64,000 bases of DNA, from positions 23,597-87,596 of the forward strand of contig CAJAVU010000006.1 of assembly GCA_903945495.1 (NCBI GenBank). The letters are read 5' to 3'. The position numbers and the translations under genes are program-made. The stretch comes from an uncultured Flavobacteriales bacterium. Its GTDB lineage: Bacteria > Bacteroidota > Bacteroidia > Flavobacteriales_D > Crocinitomicaceae. The number at the start of each line of letters is the position of its first letter. Within the stretch, counting starts at the first letter, position 1. The notes below the pieces were generated by a model. It was not told the origin of the DNA. It worked only from the letters and a program-made list of their open reading frames with translations, and made no database searches. Positions 1 to 9,717 of this stretch are shown one piece after another.

Positions 1-615
1 TTGATTTTATTGATTTCATTCGGATACATCAAAATGCTTGGAGCAGTTGGTTTACGTGAATCAACAGAAAACGCAATCATGAATGCAAACTACATTGCAG
101 CAGAATTGAAAGGTGACTACGACATTCTTTACACAGGTAAAAATGGAACAGTTGCACATGAATTGATCTTGGATTGTCGTGAAATCAAGAAAACATCAGA
201 TGTTGAAGTAGCAGATATTGCGAAACGTTTGATTGATTATGGATTCCACGCTCCTACTGTATCGTTCCCAGTTGCTGGAACATTGATGATTGAACCAACT
301 GAATCTGAAGACAAAGAAGAATTAGATCGTTTCATTTTAGCGATGAAAACAATTCGTAAAGAAATTGCTGAAATCGAAAATGGCCATGCAGATAAAGAAA
401 ATAACTTAATCAAAAATGCGCCTCACACAGCAGATTGTATCATCAACAAAGATTGGAATTACCCATACACTCCGCAAGAAGCTGTTTATCCAGTTCCTTA
501 CTTAAAAGAGTTCAAATACTGGGTTCCAGTTCGTCGTGTTGACAATGCATACGGAGATAGAAACTTAGTTTGTTCTTGTCCAAGTGTTGAGAGTTATAAG
601 ACGATTGAAGCATAA
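1..615 (+). CDS. gcvP: Glycine dehydrogenase (decarboxylating), C-terminal part
   Basis: P-protein of the glycine cleavage system, a cytoplasmic PLP enzyme that decarboxylates glycine and passes the aminomethyl group to the lipoyl H-protein. Only the last ~204 residues are in the window; the reading frame is open at base 1, so the first codon is internal and not a start. Recognisable family segments are [11 protein letters not shown] near the start, NANYIAAEL, the [15 protein letters not shown] stretch and the late NAPHTA motif, followed by the usual aromatic/basic tail. It ends in tandem TAA codons and is followed by a strong hairpin terminator. The lysine that binds PLP lies upstream of the window and cannot be checked. 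Confidence 0.95.
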   Translation: MILLISFGYIKMLGAVGLRESTENAIMNANYIAAELKGDYDILYTGKNGTVAHELILDCREIKKTSDVEVADIAKRLIDYGFHAPTVSFPVAGTLMIEPTESEDKEELDRFILAMKTIRKEIAEIENGHADKENNLIKNAPHTADCIINKDWNYPYTPQEAVYPVPYLKEFKYWVPVRRVDNAYGDRNLVCSCPSVESYKTIEA

Positions 616-636
616 TAAAGCTTAAATATTATAGTA

Positions 637-667
637 AATCCCCGCCAAATGGTGGGGATTTTTTTTT
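637..667 (+). terminator. Rho-independent terminator after gcvP
   Basis: A 10-bp stem (AATCCCCGCC / GGTGGGGATT, one G-T pair, AAAT loop) is followed by a run of T. It lies 21 bases after the gcvP stop, which also argues against starting the next gene at the in-frame ATG at 649, inside the hairpin. Confidence 0.9.
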
Positions 668-720
668 CAAGGCAACGAAGCAGTTTCAACCATCGTCATT
701 GTACTATAAAAACTACTACT

Positions 721-3147
721 ATGAAAAATTATCTTTTCAAATCATTGGCTTTCACTATAAGCTGTTTACTAACTTCTGTTTCCTTCTCGCAAGGATTTCA
801 AATATCCTCGGTTACCGCTGTTCAAAATGGGAACTTCATTTGCGATTCAACCGTTGAAATATCAATTGCTGCAATCAACTCAGCTACAAATACCGGTTTT
901 GATTATGATTTAGCTATTGTCGGTTCGAATTTCACTGCATCACAATTTCAAGTGATCATCGATTGGGGAGACGGAAACACCTCTACGCATTACGGTGGAA
1001 CATCCACAAGCGGAACTCCAATTGCATTCAATCCACCCATTACTCATGATTATTCCACTATTGGTTCTCATACCGTTATTGTTCAAGTGATCAATCTACA
1101 GAATACTTCAAGTGCGTTTGTAACCTTAACACCAAATACACAAACGTGTACTTCATACATCTACTCACCTGTTGGCGTAGATTGCAACAATGATGGAACA
1201 ATTGAATCTCAGCTTTCAAGTGGAGTTCCGTTAATTATTTCAGATGGAACAAATACGTACACCGGAATAACGTCTGGTAATATGGCGCAAATTTCTGGGA
1301 TGCCACAAGGGACTTACACAATTTCAGTCGATCCATTTTGGTTAAATACGAACAACTATACAATTTCAAGTATCTCGCCTTCAACGATGGTCGTAGTGTC
1401 AAATATGACAACCTACACGACGCAAATTGTTCTTGGTTGTGCAACTCCTAGTGGAACAAGCCAATGTATTTCTGGAACCGTTTTTTGTGATTTGAACGGC
1501 AACAACGTAATGGATGGAGCCGAGCAAGGTTTTCCAAATGCACCTATTAACATTCAAGCAAATGGCCAAAACTATTCTGCAGTAACGGATCCAAATGGTT
1601 ATTATTCAATTTCCTATTCAGCTCCTGCATCGACAGCTGCCATTGTTCAAATTAACCCAAATTGGTTAACGGCAAACGGTTTAACAACTACACAGCCGAT
1701 TTATTGTTTGATTTCAACTGATTGTTCTCAAACACAAGTGCCAGCAAATTTCCCAATCAATTGTAATGTTACACCAACAACAGGTTGTGTTTCTGGATTT
1801 GTTTGGTGCGACGCAAATGCCGACGGAGATTTTGACGCGAATGAAATTCCATTAATTGGTGCACCTGTTATGCTTCAAGGCTCTCAAATTAATGTAACAG
1901 TTTATTCTGATTCAACAGGTTTTTATTCTTATTGTGGAACGCTCATTAATCAATCGTACGCAATTGGATCTATCAATTCAAACTGGCTCTCATCTCACGG
2001 ATATACGATTACAAATAACAATTATACGATGTTGTTTATGCCTTCTTTAAATACCCAACCTTTAGGTTTAGGTGTTAATTGTGGTGGAACACCAACTACT
2101 TGTTCTGATCTATGGACAACAGTTACACCATGGATTGGCTATTTCCAAAATCAAACGAATTACATTCATTTAAACTATGGTAATTATGGTCCTGGTGCTC
2201 CTGGAAATTATACAGTTTCTTTGACTTACCCAGCAGGTGTTACTCCAATTACTAGTTCAATTAATAATCCGAATTACACGATCAGTGGAAATACAATTAC
2301 GTGGACTTTAAGTAATTCGAACACATGGTTTTCGTTTGATGATGTGATTTACTTTAACACGCCAAGCGGGATTCCATCTGGAACTGCTCATTATTTTACA
2401 AGTGCAATCACACCAACAGGTTCGCTTACTGATTGTTGCACTGCCAACAATGCTGGCTCATTGCTTCAATTGGTTGGAAACAGTTATGATCCAAATGATA
2501 AGTCAGTTAACAAAGAAGAAGGTATTGCAACAGCAATTCAAGATGAACTTACTTATACGATTCGCTTCCAAAATACAGGAACGGCACCAGCTCAAGATGT
2601 TTACATAATTGATACATTGAGTGCTAATTTAGATTGGTCAACTTTACGCGTTTTAAACACTAGTCATACAATGCAATTGATTGATCTTGGAAATGGAGTG
2701 ATACGCTTTGATTTTCCACAAATTTGGTTACCAGATAGCACAACCAACGAGCCAATGAGCCACGGCCAAGTTGTTTTCAGTATCGAAGAAAATGCAGGGA
2801 ACTTAAATGGAAGTGAAATTTTCAATACAGGATATATTTATTTTGATTGGAATCCAGCTATTATCACAAATACTACTTACAATATCAATGGTACTTTGGG
2901 ACTTAACTCTCTGGATAAAAACAACTTATTGATTTATCCAAATCCAGTTGCAGATGAGTTGACAATCAAAGGAAATTCTATCATTCAATCGATTCAAGTG
3001 GTTAGTATTTCGGGACAATTGATTGCAAGCTATTCCCCTCATTCTTTGTCAACTAACATTAACACTGCTGATTTGACAAATGGGATTTATTTGCTTCAGA
3101 TTCAAACAGAAAATGGAACAACTACAAAAAAAATAAGTAAGAAATAA
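721..3147 (+). CDS. T9SS type A secreted surface protein with PKD-like and SdrD B-like modules
   Basis: Large secreted protein of ~808 residues. The start at 721 gives a clean signal peptide (MKNYLFKSLAF... SFSQ); an upstream in-frame ATG at 649 falls inside the gcvP terminator and is rejected. After a PKD-like region (DWGDG ... GSHTV) come three SdrD B-like modules with acidic NNDGTIES, DLNGNNVMDGAE and DANADGDFDANE segments that may bind calcium. Next is the SYDPNDK domain common before Bacteroidota sorting domains, with IYFDWNPAI near its end. The last ~80 residues (LLIYPNPVADEL ... GIYLLQIQT ... KK) form a type A T9SS sorting domain, implying export across the outer membrane and surface anchoring. 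The ligand is unknown; adhesin or matrix roles are only guesses. Confidence 0.9.
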   Translation: MKNYLFKSLAFTISCLLTSVSFSQGFQISSVTAVQNGNFICDSTVEISIAAINSATNTGFDYDLAIVGSNFTASQFQVIIDWGDGNTSTHYGGTSTSGTPIAFNPPITHDYSTIGSHTVIVQVINLQNTSSAFVTLTPNTQTCTSYIYSPVGVDCNNDGTIESQLSSGVPLIISDGTNTYTGITSGNMAQISGMPQGTYTISVDPFWLNTNNYTISSISPSTMVVVSNMTTYTTQIVLGCATPSGTSQCISGTVFCDLNGNNVMDGAEQGFPNAPINIQANGQNYSAVTDPNGYYSISYSAPASTAAIVQINPNWLTANGLTTTQPIYCLISTDCSQTQVPANFPINCNVTPTTGCVSGFVWCDANADGDFDANEIPLIGAPVMLQGSQINVTVYSDSTGFYSYCGTLINQSYAIGSINSNWLSSHGYTITNNNYTMLFMPSLNTQPLGLGVNCGGTPTTCSDLWTTVTPWIGYFQNQTNYIHLNYGNYGPGAPGNYTVSLTYPAGVTPITSSINNPNYTISGNTITWTLSNSNTWFSFDDVIYFNTPSGIPSGTAHYFTSAITPTGSLTDCCTANNAGSLLQLVGNSYDPNDKSVNKEEGIATAIQDELTYTIRFQNTGTAPAQDVYIIDTLSANLDWSTLRVLNTSHTMQLIDLGNGVIRFDFPQIWLPDSTTNEPMSHGQVVFSIEENAGNLNGSEIFNTGYIYFDWNPAIITNTTYNINGTLGLNSLDKNNLLIYPNPVADELTIKGNSIIQSIQVVSISGQLIASYSPHSLSTNINTADLTNGIYLLQIQTENGTTTKKISKK

Positions 3148-3160
3148 ATACAGAAATCTT

Positions 3161-3195
3161 AAAAATCCCTTCCGTATGTGCGGAGGGGATTTTTT
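3161..3195. terminator. Bidirectional terminator between convergent genes
   Basis: A 14-bp stem (AAAAATCCCTTCCG / CGGAGGGGATTTTT, one wobble pair, 6-nt loop) has A-runs and T-runs at both ends and sits between the T9SS gene and the convergent MBL-fold gene, whose stop codon overlaps its edge. It can serve both strands. Confidence 0.85.
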
Positions 3196-3904
3196 ATTCG
3201 AAAAGGTAATTCTCACCGACGGAAATTTCAACCAATCGTGAGTCATCAGTAATCGTTAAACGTTCAGTTCGTTGAGCCAATTTCGCCACAAGACCCTTTC
3301 CGCTCTTCGGTTCATCATGTGTTGGTAAAATTGTTTTCGCTCCACATAATTCGGCATTTTTAAGTGCTCTTTCCCAGCCTAAATTCACCGTTCCTCCCAA
3401 CCAAAACGGAAGGTAAAAACGAACAGTTGTTGTTATCAATACATCCGCTTGAGGCAACGAACTAAATTGACTTCCATGAGGAGAATAAATCAATGATTTA
3501 CCTGTCTTTTCAGTAAGCACAAATGCACCATGAACAAGATCAACGAACGACCTTGGTTTCAGATAAGCAAGTTGAAAAGGTGCCTTATCAAAGGAAACAA
3601 ACTGTTTAAAATGATTCCATTTACGGATTTTTTGTTGAACAGACGGCAGAGCGATAATCGGAATGGATGAATCAAATTGCAGAAGTGTCTCTTTATTGCA
3701 ATGATCTGTAAAAGGATGCGAGACAAAAAGGAAATCCGGTTTCGGTAGTTCACGAACAATTGGTTGGGGTGTAACATGAAACTGCTCACTGAACCAACCC
3801 GCTAAATCGACTTGAGAAGGACTGAACCATGGATCAACCATCACGGTGTATCCATCAATCTCCCACCACCAAGAGGAATCTTCATTTAATCGTTTGATAA
3901 TCAT
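3194..3904 (-). CDS. MBL-fold metallo-hydrolase-like protein
   Basis: 236-residue cytoplasmic protein of the metallo-beta-lactamase fold superfamily; no signal peptide. It has the early strand pair ending in MVDPWF, the metal-motif region FVSHPFTDHC (H63, D67, H68), a later VHGAF and a C-terminal LPTHDE. In the canonical HxHxDH motif the second histidine is replaced by Phe65, so one zinc ligand is missing. Either the site binds one metal or the enzyme is altered. The substrate cannot be told. The gene is convergent with the preceding T9SS gene and divergent from a decayed phosphatase relic. The ATG at 3904 is the only sensible start. Confidence 0.7.
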   Translation of the reverse strand: MIIKRLNEDSSWWWEIDGYTVMVDPWFSPSQVDLAGWFSEQFHVTPQPIVRELPKPDFLFVSHPFTDHCNKETLLQFDSSIPIIALPSVQQKIRKWNHFKQFVSFDKAPFQLAYLKPRSFVDLVHGAFVLTEKTGKSLIYSPHGSQFSSLPQADVLITTTVRFYLPFWLGGTVNLGWERALKNAELCGAKTILPTHDEPKSGKGLVAKLAQRTERLTITDDSRLVEISVGENYLFE

Positions 3905-3919
3905 CTCTGTTTAACAATC

Positions 3920-4288
3920 TTGTGGGTGAAAGGTTCGTTTTGTGGGGCAGGAAAAACATTGGTCTTAATTCGAGAAGGACAATTGGTTGAATTTAAAAAG
4001 TGTAGCTACTCAATCGGCTATTGGTTAAACTGTGAAAAAGAATTTAAGACCGTACACTTCAATCTTCACAAAGGCGATATTTTTTATTTATTTTCAGATG
4101 GATATACAGCTCAATTTGTAGGTGAAAATGTGAAAAAATTCAATCGTCAGCGTTTGTGAAACCTTCTGCTTTCAATCAATGGTATGCCAGTGGATAAGCA
4201 GAAAAAAGAACTTGAATTATTGTTTAGCAATTGGATAGGAAACCAAGAACAAATTGACGATGTCTGTTTAATAGGTGTTAGCAGTTGA
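3920..4288 (+). pseudogene. Relic of a SpoIIE-type (PP2C) serine phosphatase, C-terminal fragment
   Basis: The frame from 3920 reads like the C-terminal third of Bacteroidota SpoIIE/PP2C-like phosphatases: GAGKTLVLIREGQLVE resembles the family AGANNPLYLIRNGELIE, followed by HKGDIFYLFSDGYTAQFVG (normally KGDxxYLFSDGYxDQFGG). An in-frame TGA at 4157-4159 interrupts it. Reading resumes in the same frame with LLLSINGMPVDKQKKELELLF and ends with the typical IDDVCLIGV tail at 4286-4288. The N-terminal two thirds, with the metal-binding residues, are absent; the upstream DNA is occupied by the divergent MBL gene. The combination indicates a dead fragment rather than an ORFan. A separate 79-residue gene ending at 4159 is much less likely. 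Confidence 0.8.
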
Positions 4289-4297
4289 CAAGAATAA

Positions 4298-4323
4298 AAA
4301 AGGCTCCTATCAAGGAGCCTTTT
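4298..4323. terminator. Bidirectional hairpin terminator
   Basis: Perfect 10-bp stem AAAAGGCTCC / GGAGCCTTTT with a 6-nt loop, lying between the phosphatase relic and the convergent minus-strand gene ending at 4342. Confidence 0.85.
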
Positions 4324-4341
4324 AAATGTATTCGTTCAATT

Positions 4342-7300
4342 TCAATCTTTCTTTACAAATTCTTCAAATGTTTTTAGAACAACAGGGGGAATTCCCGCTT
4401 TTTCAGTTGCCGCTTTATATTTGGTAAATTGTGCGTCTTTAATTGCTTGAAATTTCTTCTTGCCATCAGCTAATTTTTCCTGAAGCATTTTCAATGTTTC
4501 AAGTTGAGAAGATGAAGGCGCACCATAATAAGAACCAATAGTACTGTATAAATCACCTATTTTCTCTCTTAACTGTGGTTCTCCAGCGCCTACATAATTG
4601 TCACCTTTGGTAACTACCAAGACATCCTGCAAGGCATTCAGATCTGTATTTAACTTTTGGGCTTGTTTTTTTAAACTTGTGTTTTCCTTTATCACCTTAT
4701 CGGTATGTAAAATGTATTCATCCATTTCATAAACAAGGTACGCCAACTCTTCTGTCATATCGTATAACACTTTTGTTGTGCTTTCTTGAAGTTTTCGCTC
4801 TTCAAGTGTAAATACCGTTTTTGTTGGATAACGCAAGTCAAGTGAACTTTCAAATTTCTCATTCCCCTTTGTGATTACAACCTTATAAATTCCAGCTGAA
4901 ACACGAGGAGCAAACATGGAATTTCCTGCAATTGTTTTCCCCGAAGCAACTTTTGGTGACATGGAATTATAACCCCATTCCACAATGTTAATTCCTTTTT
5001 GTTTTCCTGGAGAAATTGTTGTAATCCACTTGTTATTACTATCGTAAATATCAAGGCTCATTTTACCAAACGTATGTCTTTTGGATAAATAATATTTGAT
5101 TTGTGCTGATGAGGAAGGATTTGAACCAATAAATTGTGTTTCTGAACTTGCTCCACCAAAAGAACTCGATTCATCCATTTCGATCGGTTTTGAAGTGAAA
5201 AAATAAAGTGGTTTTGCAAGTACATCTGCATTCAATTCACGCAACGGACTGATATCATCAATAATAACGATTCCACGTCCGTGTGTTCCCAAAATCAAGT
5301 CGTTTGTTTTGCGGTGTAATTCAATGTAATGAACTGCAGCAGCTGGCACTCCGTTCGTGAATTTCGACCAACTTAAACCTCCGTCAATTGTAATAAACAA
5401 ACCTAATTCTGTACCTAGAAAAAGAAGGTTTGGATTTTTATAATCTTCTTGAATATTTCTTACAAATCCTGTAATATCAGCCGTAACAATAGATTTCCAT
5501 GTGAGACCACTATCCGTCGTTTTATAAACGTAAGCATTTTTATCATTTTTCGTGTGGCCATCAAAAACTGCATAGGCCGTTGATTTGTCAAATGAACTAG
5601 CCTCAATATGGTAACACCACGTGTTTACTGGAAGTCCTTTAATATTTACCGTCAAGTTTGACCAAGTCTTACCACCATCTTTTGTTAGTTGTACATTACC
5701 ATCGTCTGTACCAATCCAAATAATATTTTCATCCAAAGGTGATTCAGCAATAGTGAAAATAGTACAATGATTTTCAGCTCCTGAATTATCTGCTGATAAA
5801 CCTCCAGATTGAGATTGCTGCTGCTTTGCTGGATTATTTGTTGTAAGATCGGGGGAAATTTTAGTCCAATTATTCCCCATATCATCAGATTTGTGTAGAA
5901 ATTGACTTCCAATATAAAGTCGATCTGGTTTATGAGAACTCGTAGTTATTGCAGCATTCCAATTAAAACGATATTTTGGATCTCCAGCAATTGGAAATGG
6001 TTTAATTGTTTTTACTTGTTGTTTTTCACTATCAAATCTCCAAACTGCTTCTGCACCTTGCATTTCAGAATACATTATTTTCGGATTTGTTGGATGTGGA
6101 TACACTCTGAATCCATCTCCCATTCCAATTGATTCCCAATCTCTAGCCTCGATTCCACCAGGGCTTGCAGAAGGACCAAACCAAGAACCATTATCTTGTA
6201 ATCCTCCATAAATATTATACGGCGTTTGATTGTCTACACTAACATGATAGAACATACAAATAGGTAAATTTTCAATAATTTCCATTGTAATTCCACCATT
6301 CAACGAACGATACAATCCACCATCAGTTGCTGCAAACAGTTTATCTGAATCCTTTACGTCAAACCAGATATCATGTATATCGGAATGCATATAGCCGAGA
6401 CTTTTAAATGTTTTACCTCCATCATGACTTATTGAACCAGACAATCCAGCTTTAACAACCGTTTGAGGATCTTTCGGATCAACAACGATGCGTGAAAAGT
6501 AAAAAGGACGAACCGTCAAACCAAAATCACTATTTAAATGCTTCCAAGTCGCTCCTGCATCATCAGAACGATAGAGCCCTTTTTCTGTATCTTTTTCGGC
6601 TTCGACAACAGCATATAGAATTGAAGAATTAGAAGGAGCCACTGTTACTGCAATTCTTCCCAAAACTCCCGTTGGAAAACCATTCTGAATCTTCACCCAG
6701 GTTTTACCTCCGTCAATACTTTTGTGCAATGAACTATTTAAACCACCTGAATTAAACGACCAAGCTGTACGTCTAAATTCCCAAAAAGAAGCATATAAAA
6801 TTTCTGGATTTGACGGATCCATTACAAGGTCTGAACAACCTGTAAACGCATTTAAGTAAAGGATTTTCGTCCACGTTTTACCACCATCAACCGTTTTAAA
6901 TACTCCACGGTCTTCATTATCACCCCACAAAGCGCCCATCGCACCAACATATACAGTGTTGTTATCTTTCGGATGGATTTCTATAGCACTAATTCTTTCC
7001 GTTTTTTCAAGACCCATTTTCTGCCAGTTCTTGCCACTGTCATTGGTTTTGTAAATACCATCTCCAATTGAAACACTATTTCTAGTCCAAACTTCACCTG
7101 TTCCAACCCAAACTGTATTGTCTGGATCAATAGGATCAACTGCGACTGCACCAATAGATTGACAATAATCATCAAAGATTGAATTGAACATTACTCCACC
7201 ATCTTGTGATTTCCAAACACCACCACCAGCTGTACCGATATAAATCGTGCGTGAGTTAGTTGGATGTCCTTCAATATCAGAAACTCTACCACTCATCAAT

Positions 7301-7425
7301 GCTGGACCAATTTGGCGCGCTTTCAAATCACCAAAGAGTTCTTTTCCTTCAATTTTCAAAAGATCTTGGGCGCTCAATGTTGAAACAACAAAGATGAACG
7401 CTAAAGAAAACAGACTTTTTTTCAT
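4342..7425 (-). CDS. Secreted BNR/VPS10-sortilin-like beta-propeller protein
   Basis: 1027-residue exported protein with signal peptide MKKSLFSLAFIFVVSTLSAQ. The body consists of repeated WKSQDGG / YKTNDSGKNW / FKTVDGGKTW / HKSIDGGKTW units, the Asp-box (BNR) pattern of sortilin/VPS10-type propellers that databases often label glycosyl hydrolase; no glycosidase catalytic set is evident. The last ~200 residues are helical and charged. There is no T9SS sorting domain, so it is probably periplasmic or released by another route. It starts 27 bases after the upstream LolA-like gene on the same strand, so they are probably co-transcribed. The function is unknown. Confidence 0.85.
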   Translation of the reverse strand: MKKSLFSLAFIFVVSTLSAQDLLKIEGKELFGDLKARQIGPALMSGRVSDIEGHPTNSRTIYIGTAGGGVWKSQDGGVMFNSIFDDYCQSIGAVAVDPIDPDNTVWVGTGEVWTRNSVSIGDGIYKTNDSGKNWQKMGLEKTERISAIEIHPKDNNTVYVGAMGALWGDNEDRGVFKTVDGGKTWTKILYLNAFTGCSDLVMDPSNPEILYASFWEFRRTAWSFNSGGLNSSLHKSIDGGKTWVKIQNGFPTGVLGRIAVTVAPSNSSILYAVVEAEKDTEKGLYRSDDAGATWKHLNSDFGLTVRPFYFSRIVVDPKDPQTVVKAGLSGSISHDGGKTFKSLGYMHSDIHDIWFDVKDSDKLFAATDGGLYRSLNGGITMEIIENLPICMFYHVSVDNQTPYNIYGGLQDNGSWFGPSASPGGIEARDWESIGMGDGFRVYPHPTNPKIMYSEMQGAEAVWRFDSEKQQVKTIKPFPIAGDPKYRFNWNAAITTSSHKPDRLYIGSQFLHKSDDMGNNWTKISPDLTTNNPAKQQQSQSGGLSADNSGAENHCTIFTIAESPLDENIIWIGTDDGNVQLTKDGGKTWSNLTVNIKGLPVNTWCYHIEASSFDKSTAYAVFDGHTKNDKNAYVYKTTDSGLTWKSIVTADITGFVRNIQEDYKNPNLLFLGTELGLFITIDGGLSWSKFTNGVPAAAVHYIELHRKTNDLILGTHGRGIVIIDDISPLRELNADVLAKPLYFFTSKPIEMDESSSFGGASSETQFIGSNPSSSAQIKYYLSKRHTFGKMSLDIYDSNNKWITTISPGKQKGINIVEWGYNSMSPKVASGKTIAGNSMFAPRVSAGIYKVVITKGNEKFESSLDLRYPTKTVFTLEERKLQESTTKVLYDMTEELAYLVYEMDEYILHTDKVIKENTSLKKQAQKLNTDLNALQDVLVVTKGDNYVGAGEPQLREKIGDLYSTIGSYYGAPSSSQLETLKMLQEKLADGKKKFQAIKDAQFTKYKAATEKAGIPPVVLKTFEEFVKKD

Positions 7426-7452
7426 AATTCGTGCTATTGCTATAGGGAAAAA

Positions 7453-8196
7453 TTATTCTCCTGGAAATTTAAAAATCGAGCTTTCAAATTCTTTATTCAA
7501 TTCTACAGATTCGAAAACTATCGTTTGTCCCATTCCATCTTTTATTTTTTGTGTCATTGAAAAGGCAAAGTAAATACCATTCACTTCTTGATAGTCAGAA
7601 TAAAGAGTTTGTGAAATTTGTCCCTTCATTTCGCCTGAAGAAATTTCCTGTTCCACTACAATTGGAACATAATTTTCTTTATCAAAGTAATAGTATTCGA
7701 CGTTTGGAATTTCTTTTTCTTCAGAAAGCATTGTCTTCTTAGTCAATTTGATTTTGAAGCACTCAACTCCTTCGATAGTTTCATTCGGTAACAATTCAAT
7801 TGAGTAACCCTTTCCTTTATAGTCTAGTAACGGGGAAATAAAATCTCCTACTGCTCTTTTAACGTTTTCCGTGTTTTCCGAGTCGTCTTTTTCTGCCTTC
7901 ATGGTCATAAAATTCGTGCTCCAAGATGTTTCACCGTCAAATGCCATTTGCGTGATTTCTTTTCCTTGAAAATTAATTTTCAAAAGTGTTTTACCATCTT
8001 TTAGATTAATCATTTCAATTGGAATACTCATTCCGCTATAATCTACTTTTGCCTTCATGTGGATACTTGTGACGGCATTTATTTTTTCTGTTCCACCAAT
8101 GGTTTCAATATACTTGGTAATGATTTCATCCGCAGACTGACCAAAAGAACAAATTGCAAATCCGATGAACGCAATTAAAAGGGCTGTTTTTTTCAT
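7453..8196 (-). CDS. LolA-like outer-membrane lipoprotein-sorting family protein
   Basis: 247-residue exported protein (signal peptide ending CSFGQ). The pattern SADEIITKYIETIGGTEKINAVTSIHMKAK, followed by short antiparallel strands (MAFDGETSWS, VECFKIKLTKK, YYYFDKENYVP), is that of the LolA/LolB-like half-barrel proteins that Bacteroidota carry in many copies. It probably binds a hydrophobic ligand or lipid in the periplasm; the real partner is not known. It heads a probable two-gene unit with the BNR protein downstream. A Bacteroidota-type promoter can be drawn just upstream. Confidence 0.75.
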   Translation of the reverse strand: MKKTALLIAFIGFAICSFGQSADEIITKYIETIGGTEKINAVTSIHMKAKVDYSGMSIPIEMINLKDGKTLLKINFQGKEITQMAFDGETSWSTNFMTMKAEKDDSENTENVKRAVGDFISPLLDYKGKGYSIELLPNETIEGVECFKIKLTKKTMLSEEKEIPNVEYYYFDKENYVPIVVEQEISSGEMKGQISQTLYSDYQEVNGIYFAFSMTQKIKDGMGQTIVFESVELNKEFESSIFKFPGE

Positions 8197-8213
8197 ATGC
8201 TAAATTTTAAAAA

Positions 8214-8247
8214 TAAATGTAATGAACTCGTTTTGTTAATCTTCAAA
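8214..8247 (-). promoter_or_regulatory. Possible promoter of the LolA-like gene
   Basis: On the minus strand TTTTG is followed after 22 nt by TACATTTA, a near match to the Bacteroidota -33/-7 consensus (TTG, ~19 nt, TAnnTTTG). The -7 box ends 18 nt before the ATG, as for other promoters in this window. The spacer is long and the last base differs, hence modest confidence. Confidence 0.35.
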
Positions 8248-8297
8248 AGAATGATAAACGGTAATCAAGCGGTATTATTTGTTGGAATTCTGCCATA

Positions 8298-8330
8298 AAA
8301 AAATCCTGCTTCAATGAAACAGGATTTTTT
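8298..8330 (-). terminator. Terminator of metK
   Basis: Stem AAAAAATCCTG / CAGGATTTTTT (11 bp) with a loop that can add a 3-bp inner stem, placed 20 bases after the metK stop; T-rich on the minus-strand 3' side. Confidence 0.85.
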
Positions 8331-8350
8331 TATCAATATATTATGAGCTG

Positions 8351-9631
8351 TTATAAACCGAAAGCTGCTTTTACTTTGTCTACAAAGTCAAGTTTCTCCC
8401 ACGTAAATAATTCTACTTCAATATTTTTAACTGTACCGTCTGGCGATTTGAAAGTTTTAGTAACCACTTCATTTTTGCGACCCATGTGACCATAAGCAGC
8501 AGTTTCAGAATACATTGGGTTACGTAATTTCAAACGTTGCTCAATTGCGTATGGACGCATATCGAAAATCGCTTCAACTTTACGTGCAATTTCACCATCT
8601 GTCATGTCAACTTTCGCTGTTCCAGAAGTATTGATGAATAAACCACATGGTTTAGCAACACCAATCGCATAAGAAACTTGAACCAATACCTCATCACACA
8701 ATCCAGCTGCGACCAAGTTTTTAGCAATATGACGCGTTGCATACGCTGCAGAACGGTCAACTTTTGAAGGATCTTTTCCAGAGAATGCACCACCACCGTG
8801 AGCTCCTTTTCCACCGTATGTATCAACGATAATTTTACGACCTGTTAATCCAGTATCTCCGTGAGGACCACCGATTACAAATTTCCCTGTTGGGTTAATG
8901 TGATACGTAATTTGATCGTTGAATAATCCTTGTAATTCTGGTTTCAATTTCGCTTTCACACGTGGAATAACGATTGAAATGATATCCGCTTTAATTTTCG
9001 CTAACATTTCTGCTTCAGCAGCGAAATCGTCGTGTTGTGTAGAAACTACAATTGTATCGATACGTTGAGGAACATTGTCATCAGAGTATTCAATTGTAAC
9101 TTGTGATTTAGCATCTGGACGTAAATAAGCAATCAATTCAGGCTCATTGTTACGAATATCAGAAAGCTCTTGTAAGATTTTATGTGCTAAATCCAATGCC
9201 AATGGCATGTAATTATCTGTTTCAATTGTTGCATAACCAAACATCATTCCTTGGTCACCAGCACCTTGAGCATTCGCTTTTGATTCAAAATCGTTGTTTG
9301 CTACTGCACGGTCAACACCTTGGTTGATATCTTCTGATTGATCATGTAAAGCTGAAATGATTCCACAAGAATTTGCATCAAACATATATTCAGACTTCGT
9401 ATAACCGATTTTTTTAATCGTCTCACGAGCAATTGATTGAACATCCAAATACGTAGTAGTTTTGATTTCTCCAGCCAAAACAACCAATCCTGTAGTAACC
9501 AACGTCTCACATGCAACTTTTGATTCTGGATCAAAGGCCATGAAATTGTCAATTAATGCATCTGAAATTTGGTCAGAAACTTTGTCAGGATGCCCTTCTG
9601 AAACTGACTCTGATGTAAACAAATATGACAT
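8351..9631 (-). CDS. metK: S-adenosylmethionine synthetase
   Basis: Cytoplasmic enzyme that makes S-adenosylmethionine from methionine and ATP. The 426-residue length is slightly longer than the ~385-residue E. coli enzyme and typical of Bacteroidota. Visible signatures are [13 protein letters not shown] at the N-terminus (ATP/methionine site), [12 protein letters not shown] (family signature 1), [21 protein letters not shown], and [19 protein letters not shown] (signature 2). No SAM riboswitch can be recognised in the 86-base gap upstream; a weak -7-like TAATTTCG lies at 9657-9664. It is probably its own transcription unit with a strong terminator. Confidence 0.97.
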   Translation of the reverse strand: MSYLFTSESVSEGHPDKVSDQISDALIDNFMAFDPESKVACETLVTTGLVVLAGEIKTTTYLDVQSIARETIKKIGYTKSEYMFDANSCGIISALHDQSEDINQGVDRAVANNDFESKANAQGAGDQGMMFGYATIETDNYMPLALDLAHKILQELSDIRNNEPELIAYLRPDAKSQVTIEYSDDNVPQRIDTIVVSTQHDDFAAEAEMLAKIKADIISIVIPRVKAKLKPELQGLFNDQITYHINPTGKFVIGGPHGDTGLTGRKIIVDTYGGKGAHGGGAFSGKDPSKVDRSAAYATRHIAKNLVAAGLCDEVLVQVSYAIGVAKPCGLFINTSGTAKVDMTDGEIARKVEAIFDMRPYAIEQRLKLRNPMYSETAAYGHMGRKNEVVTKTFKSPDGTVKNIEVELFTWEKLDFVDKVKAAFGL

Positions 9632-9717
9632 TTTATTATCTTTTAATTTAGAGGTGCGAAATTAGTAAAAAAAGATTGGAACATAAAACGAATTAACGAA
9701 TTATCTCAACCTTTCAT

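Noticed and set aside
649..720. N-terminal extension of the first T9SS gene
   Set aside because: The extra ATG is in the gcvP terminator hairpin; the ATG at 721 starts a proper signal peptide.
9632..9717. SAM riboswitch before metK
   Set aside because: The 86-base gap has no recognisable SAM aptamer stems; too short for SAM-I.
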